Assembly (NCBI GenBank): GCA_014873095.1
Contig: CP050848.1
Coordinates: 62,001-126,000 of the forward strand
Length of the DNA stretch: 64,000 bases
Source: Planctomycetales bacterium ZRK34
Lineage (GTDB): Bacteria; Planctomycetota; Phycisphaerae; Phycisphaerales; Zrk34
Reading direction: 5' to 3'
In this document: positions 34,401 through 44,867 of the stretch, in pieces
How the letters are laid out: each line of letters starts with the position of its first letter
How positions within the stretch are numbered: the stretch's first letter is position 1
Program-made: the position numbers and the translations under genes
The notes under the pieces: model-generated
Database searches by the model: none
What the model was told of the DNA's origin: nothing
What the model saw: the letters and a program-made list of their open reading frames with translations, nothing else

Positions 34401-34996
34401 TCGTCGTCGATCATGTGGCGCAGTTCGTCGTCGGAAAGGATGTTGATCTTGTTGACTTCGTGGCTTGTGCGGAAGCCGTCAAAGAAGTGCAGCACGGGAA
34501 TGCGCGACTCGAGCGTGACCGCCTGAGAGATCAGCGCAAAGTCATGCGCTTCCTGCACGCTGTTGGAGCAGAGCATGGTGAACCCGGTGCCGCGGCAGGC
34601 CATCACATCGCTGTGATCGCAGAAGATCGACAGCGCGTGCGTGGCCACCGTGCGAGCGGCCACGTGCATCACGAACGAGTTCATCTCGCCGGCGATCTTG
34701 AACATGTTCGGGATCATCAGCAGCAGGCCCTGCGACGCGGTGAACGTCGTGGTCATGGCCCCGGCCTGCAGCGCGCCATGCACGGCGCCCACAGCCCCGC
34801 CTTCGGACTGCATTTCCTGAATCAGAGGAATCTGACCCCAGATGTTCGTCTTCTTGGCGACCGCCCACTCATCCGTGAACTCGCCCATCGGGCTCGACGG
34901 CGTGATCGGGTAGATCGCCATCACTTGGTTGGTTCGATACGCCACCGAGGCCGCGGCTTCGTTGCCGTCGACCGTCATCGTGGTCTTCTGCGACAT
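31427..34996 (-). CDS. nifJ: Pyruvate:ferredoxin (flavodoxin) oxidoreductase
   Basis: A single-chain PFOR of 1189 aa, the usual length, converting pyruvate, CoA and oxidised ferredoxin to acetyl-CoA, CO2 and reduced ferredoxin. The N-terminal domain starts [20 protein letters not shown]. A two-cluster ferredoxin domain has [16 protein letters not shown] and [15 protein letters not shown]. The C-terminal TPP domain has [10 protein letters not shown] and [27 protein letters not shown] lies 6 nt before the ATG. The enzyme is oxygen-sensitive in most organisms, which implies anaerobic or micro-oxic metabolism. It is cotranscribed with the DHOD-like gene. Confidence 0.97.
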   Translation of the reverse strand: [1189 protein letters not shown]

Positions 34997-35052
34997 GACG
35001 GACTCCTTTGGAGAAGATGCTTATCCAATCTCATATATAAGAGTCGCAAACG

Positions 35053-35070
35053 CCTGATCCATCTATCAGG
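35053..35070. promoter_or_regulatory. Dyad CCTGAT-N6-ATCAGG upstream of nifJ
   Basis: A perfect 6-bp dyad about 57 bp upstream of the nifJ ATG, next to a possible -10 (TTATAT, about 35034-35040, minus strand). It could be an operator overlapping the -35 region. The binding protein is unknown. Confidence 0.35.
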
Positions 35071-35142
35071 TCTCGCCATCAATGTCCCCGACGATATGCC
35101 CTGAGATATCCGTCCCCGTGTCGGGGATTCCCGCAATGACAA

Positions 35143-35168
35143 CCCCCGTGCGGGAAGCCACACGGGGG
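35143..35168. terminator. Hairpin between acs and nifJ, possible terminator
   Basis: The stem CCCCCGTG / CACGGGGG has a 10-nt loop. It lies about 30 bp after the acs stop. No good U-tract follows in either direction, so termination is uncertain. Confidence 0.45.
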
Positions 35169-35199
35169 TCGTCAAAAATTGATCTGTCAGTCGAAAAAC

Positions 35200-37161
<1,962 letters not shown>

Positions 37162-37249
37162 GATGGCCTCCTGAAATGGGACTAACCAGTATAAGGGAAA
37201 ACAGTAATTTCATGTGTAAACCAAACGGATATTCCGGTCAACGGGCCTT

Positions 37250-38620
37250 TCAAGCACTCGGGGCGGCGGCGGCAAGTCCGGCCGGCTCCGAGGCTTTTGC
37301 CGGATGACGCAACAGCGATAAAAGCAGCGCCGCTACGACGAGGAACACCCCCGCCAGCGTGTAGGCCATGTTGTAGTTGCCGACCGCCTGCGCCGTCGCA
37401 GCAGTCTCAGCCATGCCGTCGGCGATCAACGACGCCTTGTGGGCCGCCCGCGTCGAGTCGTAAATCAACCCCGAAAGCTGCGCCAGCACCAGCCCGCCGA
37501 CGCCCCACGCGGTGAACACCCACCCGTAGTTGACACCGAAGTTCTTCAGGCCGAAGTAGTCCTTGGTCACCGAGGGGAACAGCGTCAGGTTCGCGCCGTA
37601 GTTGGCCCCCAGCAGCATCGAGATGATCGCAAACACCGCAATCGAATTCACCATCGGCAGCACGAACATCAGCCCCGCCTGAAACAGGAAGAACACCAGC
37701 ATCGTGGCGCGACGCCCGATCTTGTCAGACACCACGCCGGCGCAAACGCGCCCGCCGGCATTGCCGATCGCCAGCAGCGCCACAAACAGGAACCCGTAAT
37801 TGCCCGCTTCGGCGCCGGCCTGAAGTTTGATGATCGGCGCCAGGTTCGCGATGATCATCAGCCCTGCCCCCGCCGCGAAGGCGTACATCAGCCACAGCAG
37901 ATAAAACTGCGGCGTGCCCAGCATCTGTTGCCAGGTCCGATCCGTCGATTCATAGACCACGGGCTTCTTGCCCGTCGCAACCGGCGCCCCCTCCGGTTTC
38001 CACCCCGCCGGCGGCACGGCCAGCAACTGCGACAAACCACCCACGACCACTAAAAACGCCACGCCCAGAATCATCAACACCATCTGAACGCCCGGCCCGG
38101 TGTCGACCGCGCCCGAAGCGTCAGTCACCGAAAATGCCCCGACCATGTACTTGACCAGCGGCGCGATGTACACCGACGCCAATCCAAACCCCGCCACGAC
38201 CAGCCCCGCGATCAGTCCCGTGCGGTGCGGCCCGAACCACTTGACCGCCGCCGGTGTCGCCGCCGCGTAGCCCATGCCGATGCCCGCACCGGTCAACACC
38301 CCGAAGCCCAGCACGAACATCGTCACATTCGACGTCAGCGAAGCCAGAATCATCCCCACGCCGACCGCCACGCCCCCGGCCAGCGCCACCCAGCGCGGCC
38401 CAAGACGATCCTGCGCCCGACCGGCGGGAATCATCGTCAACGCAAAGACCAGACACGCGATCGAGTACGGCAGGTTCTTCTGAAAGTCGCTCCACTCCCA
38501 GCTTGCCGGAATCGCTTTCTTGACCACGCTCCAGGCGTAAATCACCCCGAGCGCCAGATTGATCCCCACCCCCGCCATCGTGACGCGCCATCCGAGATTC
38601 TTGACATTGTCCAGGTTCAT
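37250..38620 (-). CDS. MFS transporter, OFA (oxalate/formate antiporter-like) family
   Basis: A 456-aa, 12-helix membrane carrier. The N-terminal NLALGVIYAWSVVKKAIP is the OFA hallmark (GxxYAWSVF-like). AGRAQDRLGPRWVALAGG and VSDKIGRRATMLVFF are the MFS A-type loops. OFA carriers move oxalate/formate, pyruvate, lactate or related acids. Its position between a porin gene (31 bp upstream) and acs favours acetate, pyruvate or another short organic acid, but specificity cannot be read. AAGGAG lies 8 nt before the ATG. Confidence 0.87.
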   Translation of the reverse strand: MNLDNVKNLGWRVTMAGVGINLALGVIYAWSVVKKAIPASWEWSDFQKNLPYSIACLVFALTMIPAGRAQDRLGPRWVALAGGVAVGVGMILASLTSNVTMFVLGFGVLTGAGIGMGYAAATPAAVKWFGPHRTGLIAGLVVAGFGLASVYIAPLVKYMVGAFSVTDASGAVDTGPGVQMVLMILGVAFLVVVGGLSQLLAVPPAGWKPEGAPVATGKKPVVYESTDRTWQQMLGTPQFYLLWLMYAFAAGAGLMIIANLAPIIKLQAGAEAGNYGFLFVALLAIGNAGGRVCAGVVSDKIGRRATMLVFFLFQAGLMFVLPMVNSIAVFAIISMLLGANYGANLTLFPSVTKDYFGLKNFGVNYGWVFTAWGVGGLVLAQLSGLIYDSTRAAHKASLIADGMAETAATAQAVGNYNMAYTLAGVFLVVAALLLSLLRHPAKASEPAGLAAAAPSA

Positions 38621-38651
38621 ACCAGCGGCTCCTTCACGTGTGCGTTGGCTC

Positions 38652-40118
38652 TTAGAAGAGCAATTGGATCTGACTGCGAATCACGATCTGACCGTTTGCC
38701 TCGGGCGCGTCCTGCCGCCAACCCAGCGGGTTCGACGCCCAGGTCGCAGCCACAGCTCGAAAACCGTAGCCCACGTCGGTCGTGATCTTCAGACGATGTT
38801 TTGCGATGAAGTAGTTGAAACCAACCGTCATGACGCTCAGCGGATCTTCGCCGTCGACATCGCTGTCGCCCCACTCGTAGCGGGCGATCAGTTCCAGCGC
38901 TTCGGTCACGAAGCAGCCGCCCTGGATCATCCACGCCAGGCGGTCGGCCTGCGTCGCGCCGCTGAGGTTTTCACCGATGATCGCGCTGTAGATGTTCCAC
39001 CCGCCCATTTCCAGCGAAGCGTCGACCGTCCAGCGTGCGTCTTCGGTTTCACGATCGGTCGTACCGTACTCGCCCTTCTGGTAATGCACCGCGCCGCCGA
39101 TGACCATCATCGGTTCGTCATCGGTGAACGACTCCCATTCGTTGTAATTCGACCAGTCGCCGAACAGCTTGATCTCGGCGCGACCGGTGCCGGCGATGCC
39201 CTCGGCTGTGCGATCATGCCAGATGGTGTTGATCGCCGACGCGCCGTCGTTGGCAGAAGCAATCAGACGAACCATGTCATTGGTCCATGTCGCTTTGATG
39301 CCCTGCGTGTAGGTTCCGCAGAACTCACCGGCGATCAGCGAACGCTCGACAAACTGCAGCCGCGTTTCCGAAACCATGTACTCCTTGAGAAACGGCAGCT
39401 TGAATTGCCCGGCCGTGATCATCAGATGATCGTCGACCTGCTTGTTGATGTAGGCGTCCAGCAGCACGGCATTGCCCGTGCAGTCGTAACCGGCCCACAG
39501 CAGGAAAGACCACGAGGGATCGATCACGTGGCCCTTGAATCCGAAGCGCGTGCGGGTGATGCCGAAGCCGCCGCGATCGTTGTCATCGCTGGGCGAGACG
39601 ACCGTCGGGGGCGCGGTGCTCGTGTCGAGAATGGTGGCGCTGGTCGCCTGATGGCTGTACGTGTAACGCGCCTGAATCTGGCCGAGAAAGCGAAGCAGGT
39701 AGTTGCCGTCTTCGCTGGCCAGGAAGAATCCGTTGTTCCATCCGCCGGTCATGCCGCCGTCAGCCAGCGACGCGCGGGTGTCTGCATCACTGAGCACTTC
39801 ACGAACCAGTGCCTTGACTTCTTCAGCGCGTCGCGTGGTGAGCCACGACTGATCTTCGCGCGCCCGCATCTGCGAGAGTTCACCCTGTTGATCATCCAAC
39901 CGCTTACGCAGTTGATCGTTGACGCGCTGCTGCTCAGCGAGGCGCTGATCCTGTTCGGCCAGGCGCTGCTGAAGCGCGCGCAGCTGCGACTGCCAGGTCG
40001 CTTCCTGCGCCTGAATCCCCGCTGAAGTCATCAGCAAAAACAGTATGGCGAACCATGTCACATCGGAAAGCCGACGATGAGAAACCCAGTACCTGCGCCC
40101 GGTGGCACGACCCGCCAT
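38652..40118 (-). CDS. Outer-membrane porin with N-terminal coiled coil
   Basis: A 488-aa protein. A signal peptide (FAILFLLMTSAGIQA) is followed by a Gln-rich coiled coil (QRLAEQDQRLAEQQRVNDQL), typical of porins that anchor to the peptidoglycan side. Then comes a beta-barrel with DGNYLLRFLGQIQARYTYS, TRTRFGFKGHVIDPSWSF and a final strand ending in LLF. It resembles phosphate-selective porin O/P-like and related planctomycete porins. GGAG lies 7 nt before the ATG. It is 31 bp upstream of the OFA gene, so it probably admits the same solute through the outer membrane. Confidence 0.83.
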   Translation of the reverse strand: MAGRATGRRYWVSHRRLSDVTWFAILFLLMTSAGIQAQEATWQSQLRALQQRLAEQDQRLAEQQRVNDQLRKRLDDQQGELSQMRAREDQSWLTTRRAEEVKALVREVLSDADTRASLADGGMTGGWNNGFFLASEDGNYLLRFLGQIQARYTYSHQATSATILDTSTAPPTVVSPSDDNDRGGFGITRTRFGFKGHVIDPSWSFLLWAGYDCTGNAVLLDAYINKQVDDHLMITAGQFKLPFLKEYMVSETRLQFVERSLIAGEFCGTYTQGIKATWTNDMVRLIASANDGASAINTIWHDRTAEGIAGTGRAEIKLFGDWSNYNEWESFTDDEPMMVIGGAVHYQKGEYGTTDRETEDARWTVDASLEMGGWNIYSAIIGENLSGATQADRLAWMIQGGCFVTEALELIARYEWGDSDVDGEDPLSVMTVGFNYFIAKHRLKITTDVGYGFRAVAATWASNPLGWRQDAPEANGQIVIRSQIQLLF

Positions 40119-40458
40119 GATGTCACTCCAGTCGTAAAGAAACGCTTGCCTCGATACCCGAGCGGGAGAAATGAAAAGTCCCGCTTCCGACTGACTGGAG
40201 CATTATGCGGGTAAACCCACATCCTTGGCTTTAGGGGCGCTGCACGAATTGGGCGTAGGTGTTACACCGCCTTACCCGACAACTTCTGGAGCATACGCCG
40301 ATTGACAGTCGCCACAAAATTTCTGCGAGTCGGCTTAGGCCGCGCATGATGATGAGTAAATATCTCAATGACCCCCGTAGCGACTCGTAATATGAAGCAG
40401 CATATTGCGGGCCATTGCCCCACCTGACGCCATGGTTCAATCGCGTCGCGTGTGCGTG
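40119..40458. other. Intergenic region (340 bp) upstream of the porin gene
   Basis: The region lies between the porin start and the lipoprotein stop, both on the minus strand. It must hold the porin-OFA promoter. I see no gene, clear terminator or strong promoter consensus. Confidence 0.5.
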
Positions 40459-41355
40459 TTACTCCACCACTTCAAGCGTCGAACTTTTCTCCCGCAGACA
40501 GACCGACAGGCGTTCGAGATCGGCGGCGGAAACCACCAGCGTGACAGCCATGGGAACCTGCGGCGGGTCTGTTTCGGCGATGATCTGCAGATCATCGAAA
40601 TACAACGGGCTGCCGAGCGTGGCTTGCTGCGGACGTATCTGTCGCCCGCGGGGATTGGACCTGAGCGTGTAGGACACCTTGTCGCTCTCGCCGCTGGCAC
40701 GAAGCACGGGCGCCGAACAGATCACATGCGAGCCAAGATGCAGTGTGATCACTTGCCGACTTTTTGAATACTTCACAGTGAACGGCCCACGCACGATCAT
40801 GTAGACCGCGTCTTTGTCATAGGCGTATCGACGGTAATCAGGATTCAACAGCGTGACTAGGCGATTGGGAATGTGGTACTTCTCAGCAACGACCGGGATC
40901 GAGTTTTCGACGGAGCCGACCGGTTCGTCTGCAAGCAGAGTCAGCGGCATGTCAAGACTGTGATTGGCCAGCAACGCAATGGACAGCATGCGTCGGCCGG
41001 CCGCGGGGTCAGACGGGTCGGCGGGGATGCGTGCAGGCAGATCACGCTTCAGCAGCGGGTCGCCAATCGTCATGGGTTTATCAAAACGGCGACCAAGCCA
41101 GGCAGGAAGATCGTCAGCCGTGATGAAGTCCGAAAGCGGTAATGTCTTGCCAGGCGCGTTCGCGAGTAAACGTTGGCCATCATGGTGGGCTTGGAGCATG
41201 CTCTCGGCCAGCGCCTCACCGGCCGCGACATTCCTCGCCATGAAATAGATCGTCACCGGATGCGCCGACGGACCCGGATCATCATCGCAACCGGTGACGA
41301 CCATGCCGACAGCCAGCAGACAAGCGACGAACAACAGTTTGCGTAGACGAAGCAT
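40459..41355 (-). CDS. Lipoprotein of unknown function, possible SAF-like start
   Basis: A 298-aa lipoprotein. The signal sequence LLFVACLLAVGMVVTGC ends in a good lipobox (VTGC), so it is lipid-anchored. After the Cys, IYFMARNVAAGEALAESML resembles the SAF-domain start seen in CpaB/RcpC pilus proteins, and LPAWLGRRFDKPMTIGDPLL may continue it; this is weak. The C-terminal half (FTVKYSKSRQVITLHLGSHV, AVTLVVSAADLERLSVCLRE) is also compatible with CpaB-like proteins. No pilus-assembly genes are adjacent. It follows a clear promoter at 41436. Confidence 0.6.
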   Translation of the reverse strand: MLRLRKLLFVACLLAVGMVVTGCDDDPGPSAHPVTIYFMARNVAAGEALAESMLQAHHDGQRLLANAPGKTLPLSDFITADDLPAWLGRRFDKPMTIGDPLLKRDLPARIPADPSDPAAGRRMLSIALLANHSLDMPLTLLADEPVGSVENSIPVVAEKYHIPNRLVTLLNPDYRRYAYDKDAVYMIVRGPFTVKYSKSRQVITLHLGSHVICSAPVLRASGESDKVSYTLRSNPRGRQIRPQQATLGSPLYFDDLQIIAETDPPQVPMAVTLVVSAADLERLSVCLREKSSTLEVVE

Positions 41356-41940
41356 GACGCGAGACTCCCGGCCAGTCCGAGCTGGCCCCCGGGATCGGAC
41401 AGCACATAATAAACCCGTCCTGAAACCTGCAAAAAATTATATCACATATACTTGCGCCATAAATAATAGATGAGTTTTCACTGAAAAATCATCATTATTC
41501 AGTGCGGCAAACAAGCGTTCTGGATGCGGAATGTTCACGGACGTTTTTCGGGTTCATCGTGACGGGCTGCGGCCATGTGTGGGCGCAGTCAAACGGGCCG
41601 AAATGGTGATTTCACACAGACGTGTCGCTTTCGGCGTGCCCAAACCCGGGCTTGGCGCGGGTGAAAACAGCGGTCGCGCACATAGCTGTCGCAGCGTGCC
41701 GCCGTGGTGCGCGCCAAACGGGTTCAAACCGGGCATATACGGCCTAAACACATCCGTTTTTGCCTCGCTGGTGCGCAAAAAGAAGTACGATTTGCTGCGT
41801 TGTGCGCAGACGTCTGTCGTCTATCGATGACCACCGGCGTTTGCGATGTGATAACGCCGATGGTCCTCCGCGAAACGTGCGGTGCGGTTTTCGTGTCTTT
41901 TGCCGCGCGCGTGCGCACGCTGCAAGTCGATCCCGGCGAC
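41356..41940. other. Long intergenic region (585 bp) with promoter and dyad
   Basis: The region lies between the ACD/GNAT stop and the lipoprotein start, both on the minus strand. The 41356-41510 part is AT-rich and holds the lipoprotein promoter and a 7-bp dyad, CACTGAA-N12-TTCAGTG (41479-41504). I see no supported gene in 41511-41940; one frame at 41531-41830 is open but lacks coding character. Confidence 0.55.
41436..41441 (-). promoter_or_regulatory. Extended -10 promoter of the lipoprotein gene
   Basis: On the minus strand TGATATAAT gives a perfect TATAAT with a TGn extension, about 80 bp before the lipoprotein ATG. TTTATG 16 bp upstream is a weak -35. Confidence 0.6.
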
Positions 41941-44664
41941 TTAACCGGCAGCGCCTTCGGAGGCGCCGGCGCCGGCCGTTTCCGCGTCGAGTTCCTTGGT
42001 GATCTGCACCAGGTCTTCGGACCGCTTGATGTTGTAACCGGCCTGCTCGAACAGGTTGATCATGCGGTGATTGTCCGGCAGGGTGCACGCCTTGATGCGC
42101 TTGACGCCCCACTGCTGGGCGATTTCTTCGCAGTACTCGGTCACCGCGGTGCCGATCCACTTCTGCTGCCACGGGTCGGCGATGATGATCGCGTACTCGG
42201 CGTCTTCATGATTGGCGTCGGCGACCAGGCGGCCCACGCCGATGAGCTTGCGTTTATCGCCGTCCTGAATCTCCGCCACGATCGCCAGTTCGCGGTCGTA
42301 GTCGATGAAGCAGTAGCGTGTGGCCATCTTGTGCGTGGTCTGTTTGAACACGCCGAAGAAGCGATACCGGATCGACTCCATGGAGCACTCGCCGAGCATC
42401 TCGTGCCACATCGGTTCGTCTTCCGGCTTGATGGGCCGCAGCAACACGGACGTGCCGTCCGGCAGTTTGATGTTCTTCATGTACTGCTCGGGGTACGGGC
42501 GGATCGACAGGTGGCTGAACGGGCGCGACTTCTGCTCGACGGCTTCCTGATCAACCATCACACGCGCATCCAGCGCGATGACCTGCTCGTGACCGGCCAG
42601 CAGCGGGTTGATGTCGAGTTCAGAAATCTGCGGATAGTCCGCCACCAGGTACGACAAGCGGATGATCGTTTCGACCAGCTTGTCGATGTCGGCACCCTTC
42701 TGCCCGCGATAGCCCTTCAGCAGCGGCCAGATGCGCAACGATTTGAGCATGCGCATCGCCAGATGTTCATTCAGCGGCGGCAGGCCCAGGGCGCTGTCCC
42801 GCATGATCTCGGCTGTCACACCGCCGGCGCCGACCATCACGACCGCACCGAAGATCGGATCCTTGCGGGCGCCGAGAATGAGTTCCTGCCCGCCGGAGCG
42901 GTTGATCATGGGCTGAACGGTCACGCCGTGAATCGTCGCGTCGGGTCGCTTTTCAGCGGCGGTCCTGGTCATCTTCTCATACTCGTCGCGGACCGACTGA
43001 GCATTGCGGATATTCAGCGCCACGCCGCCGACGTCGGTTTTGTGCGTGATCTGCGGCGAGAGAATCTTCATCACGATCGGATAACCGATGCGATCGGCGA
43101 TCGCCACGGCTTCGTCGGCGGACTCGGCCGGCTCGGGGAACGACACCGGAATGCCGTAGGCGTGGAGCAACTGCTTGGCGTCGGCTTCACTGAGCACATC
43201 GTCGCCCTGGCTGAGAATGTTCATGCAGTGCGTACGCTGCACATCGCGCTCAATTGGGAAGTCGATCGGCACCTCGCGCGGCGTTTCGTAGAGCATCTCG
43301 AGATTGCTGGCGTAGGAAACCAACTGCATCACCGCGCGAACCGCCTGCTCGGGCGTGTGATAATTCGGAATGCCGGCGCGGGAAAGCAACTGCTTGGCCT
43401 CGGCTACGATCGCCCCGCCCATCCAGGCGGCGATGACTGGTTTCTTCGCGTTGGTGGTGGCGCGGATCAGCGCTTCGGCGGTGCCGGTGGCATCGGTCAT
43501 CGCCTGCGGGGTCAGAATGACCAGCACGGTATCGACATTGGGGCCGTCGAGAATGATTTCAACGGCTTTGGCGAAACGATCAGGGCCCGCATCACCGAGC
43601 ACATCGACCGGGTTGCCGTGCGACCAGCAAGGCGGCAGCACCTGGTTGAGTTTTTCGATGGTCTGATCCGAGAGTTCGGCGAGCTTGCCGCCGTTGGCGA
43701 TCAGCGTGTCAACCGCCATGACGCCGGGGCCGCCACCGTTGGTGACGATCGCCAGCGAGGGGCCCTTCGGGGGCGTGTGGTGCGAGAGCAGTTCGGCGCA
43801 GTCGAACATGTGCGCGATGTCGTACACGGGCACGATGCCGGCTCGTTCGAACCCGGCTTCGAAGACCTCGTGCGACCCGGCCAATGCGCCGGTGTGTGAA
43901 CTGGCGGCGCCGGCGGACTCGGCGAAGCGACCGGCCTTGTAGGCGATGATCGGTTTGGTGCGTGTGCAGGCACGAGCCGCGGACATGAACGACCGCGCCT
44001 GATTCATCGATTCGATGTAGAGGATGATCGACTGGGTCTGATCGTCTTCAGCGAAGTAGTCGATCAGGTCGGCGAAGTTGACGTCGACCATGTTGCCGAT
44101 CGATACGAAGTGCGAGAAGCCGACACCCTTCTGCATGGCCCAGTCCAGCACGCTGGTGCACAGGGCGCCGGACTGACTGATGAAGGCCACATGCCCGGGG
44201 CGCGGCATGCCGGCGGCGAAGCTGGCGTTCAGGTGAGCGCCGGGGCTGATCAGGCCGAGGCAGTTGGGGCCGATGATGCGCATGCCGTAGAAGTCGGCGA
44301 CGGTGTTCATCAGCGTCTGCTGGAGCACCTTGCCCTCACCACCGACCTCGCCGAAGCCAGCCGACAGAATGATCACGCCGTCGACACCCGCCTCGCCACA
44401 CTCGCGGATCGTGGCGGGCACCAGCGGAGCCGGGATGCAGATGACAGCCAGGTCCGGGGCCTTGGGCAGTGCGGCGATGTTGGTATACGCCGCGATGCCC
44501 TGGACGGACTCACGCTTGGGATTGACCGGGTAGACGACGCCTTCAAAGCCTGATCCGATCAGATTGCGCAACACGGTATATCCGACCGAGCCGACTTTGT
44601 CCGAGGCGCCGATGACGGCGATGCGTTTGGGATGGAAGATCGCGTCCAGGTTGCGAGTGCTCAC
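41941..44664 (-). CDS. ADP-forming acyl-CoA synthetase fused to a GNAT domain (Pat-like)
   Basis: A 907-aa fusion. Residues about 1-450 are the CoA-binding/ligase part of NDP-forming acyl-CoA synthetases (NLDAIFHPKRIAVIGAS; SHTGALAGSHEVFEAGF with the candidate phosphohistidine). Residues about 470-700 are an ATP-grasp domain (YPIVMKILSPQITHKTDVGG). The last 170 residues are a GNAT domain (WHEMLGECSMESIRYRFFG, DPWQQKWIGTAVTEYCEEIA). This is the architecture of Pat-type protein acetyltransferases, but with the ligase His retained it may also make or use acetyl-CoA. The start is the GTG at 44664, with AGGA 7 nt upstream; a longer frame lacks a ribosome site. Acs (35200) is a likely protein substrate. 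Confidence 0.88.
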   Translation of the reverse strand: MSTRNLDAIFHPKRIAVIGASDKVGSVGYTVLRNLIGSGFEGVVYPVNPKRESVQGIAAYTNIAALPKAPDLAVICIPAPLVPATIRECGEAGVDGVIILSAGFGEVGGEGKVLQQTLMNTVADFYGMRIIGPNCLGLISPGAHLNASFAAGMPRPGHVAFISQSGALCTSVLDWAMQKGVGFSHFVSIGNMVDVNFADLIDYFAEDDQTQSIILYIESMNQARSFMSAARACTRTKPIIAYKAGRFAESAGAASSHTGALAGSHEVFEAGFERAGIVPVYDIAHMFDCAELLSHHTPPKGPSLAIVTNGGGPGVMAVDTLIANGGKLAELSDQTIEKLNQVLPPCWSHGNPVDVLGDAGPDRFAKAVEIILDGPNVDTVLVILTPQAMTDATGTAEALIRATTNAKKPVIAAWMGGAIVAEAKQLLSRAGIPNYHTPEQAVRAVMQLVSYASNLEMLYETPREVPIDFPIERDVQRTHCMNILSQGDDVLSEADAKQLLHAYGIPVSFPEPAESADEAVAIADRIGYPIVMKILSPQITHKTDVGGVALNIRNAQSVRDEYEKMTRTAAEKRPDATIHGVTVQPMINRSGGQELILGARKDPIFGAVVMVGAGGVTAEIMRDSALGLPPLNEHLAMRMLKSLRIWPLLKGYRGQKGADIDKLVETIIRLSYLVADYPQISELDINPLLAGHEQVIALDARVMVDQEAVEQKSRPFSHLSIRPYPEQYMKNIKLPDGTSVLLRPIKPEDEPMWHEMLGECSMESIRYRFFGVFKQTTHKMATRYCFIDYDRELAIVAEIQDGDKRKLIGVGRLVADANHEDAEYAIIIADPWQQKWIGTAVTEYCEEIAQQWGVKRIKACTLPDNHRMINLFEQAGYNIKRSEDLVQITKELDAETAGAGASEGAAG

Positions 44665-44763
44665 GGCATTGTCCTTTTTGAGTTGCTCAAACCTTCGCGG
44701 AAACCCATCTCTCGGCCCCCGGGCCGGAGAACCTGTCGTCACGCGCCGCGTCGCAGTGTCGAC

Positions 44764-44867
44764 CTACGTAGCATAAGGGTATTGAAGCCGAATGACGTTA
44801 AGATGCGGATCGGGGTTGGCCATCAATCTATCCTACTGTATACCCCGGCATACTCGTAGGTGCGTAG
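44764..44867. promoter_or_regulatory. Candidate response-regulator sites (CGTAG repeats and dyad)
   Basis: The 355-bp divergent gap between the ACD/GNAT gene and the sensor kinase gene holds CGTAG at 44767-44771, 44855-44859 and 44863-44867. An imperfect 29-bp dyad runs from CCTAC (44832) to GTAGG (44860). CTACGTAG (44764) and GTGCGTAG (44860-44867) each match seven of eight positions of the FixJ consensus GTAMGTAG. Use as binding sites is inference. Confidence 0.35.

Noticed and set aside
41710..41740. A GGTTCAAACC-like word that recalls a tRNA T-arm
   Set aside because: The flanking bases do not form the 5-bp T-stem, and no acceptor, D or anticodon arms can be placed around it.
41531..41830. 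A 99-codon open frame in the long intergenic region
   Set aside because: It has no ribosome-binding site, no family resemblance and mixed composition, and it is flanked by non-coding DNA. It is not convincing as a gene.
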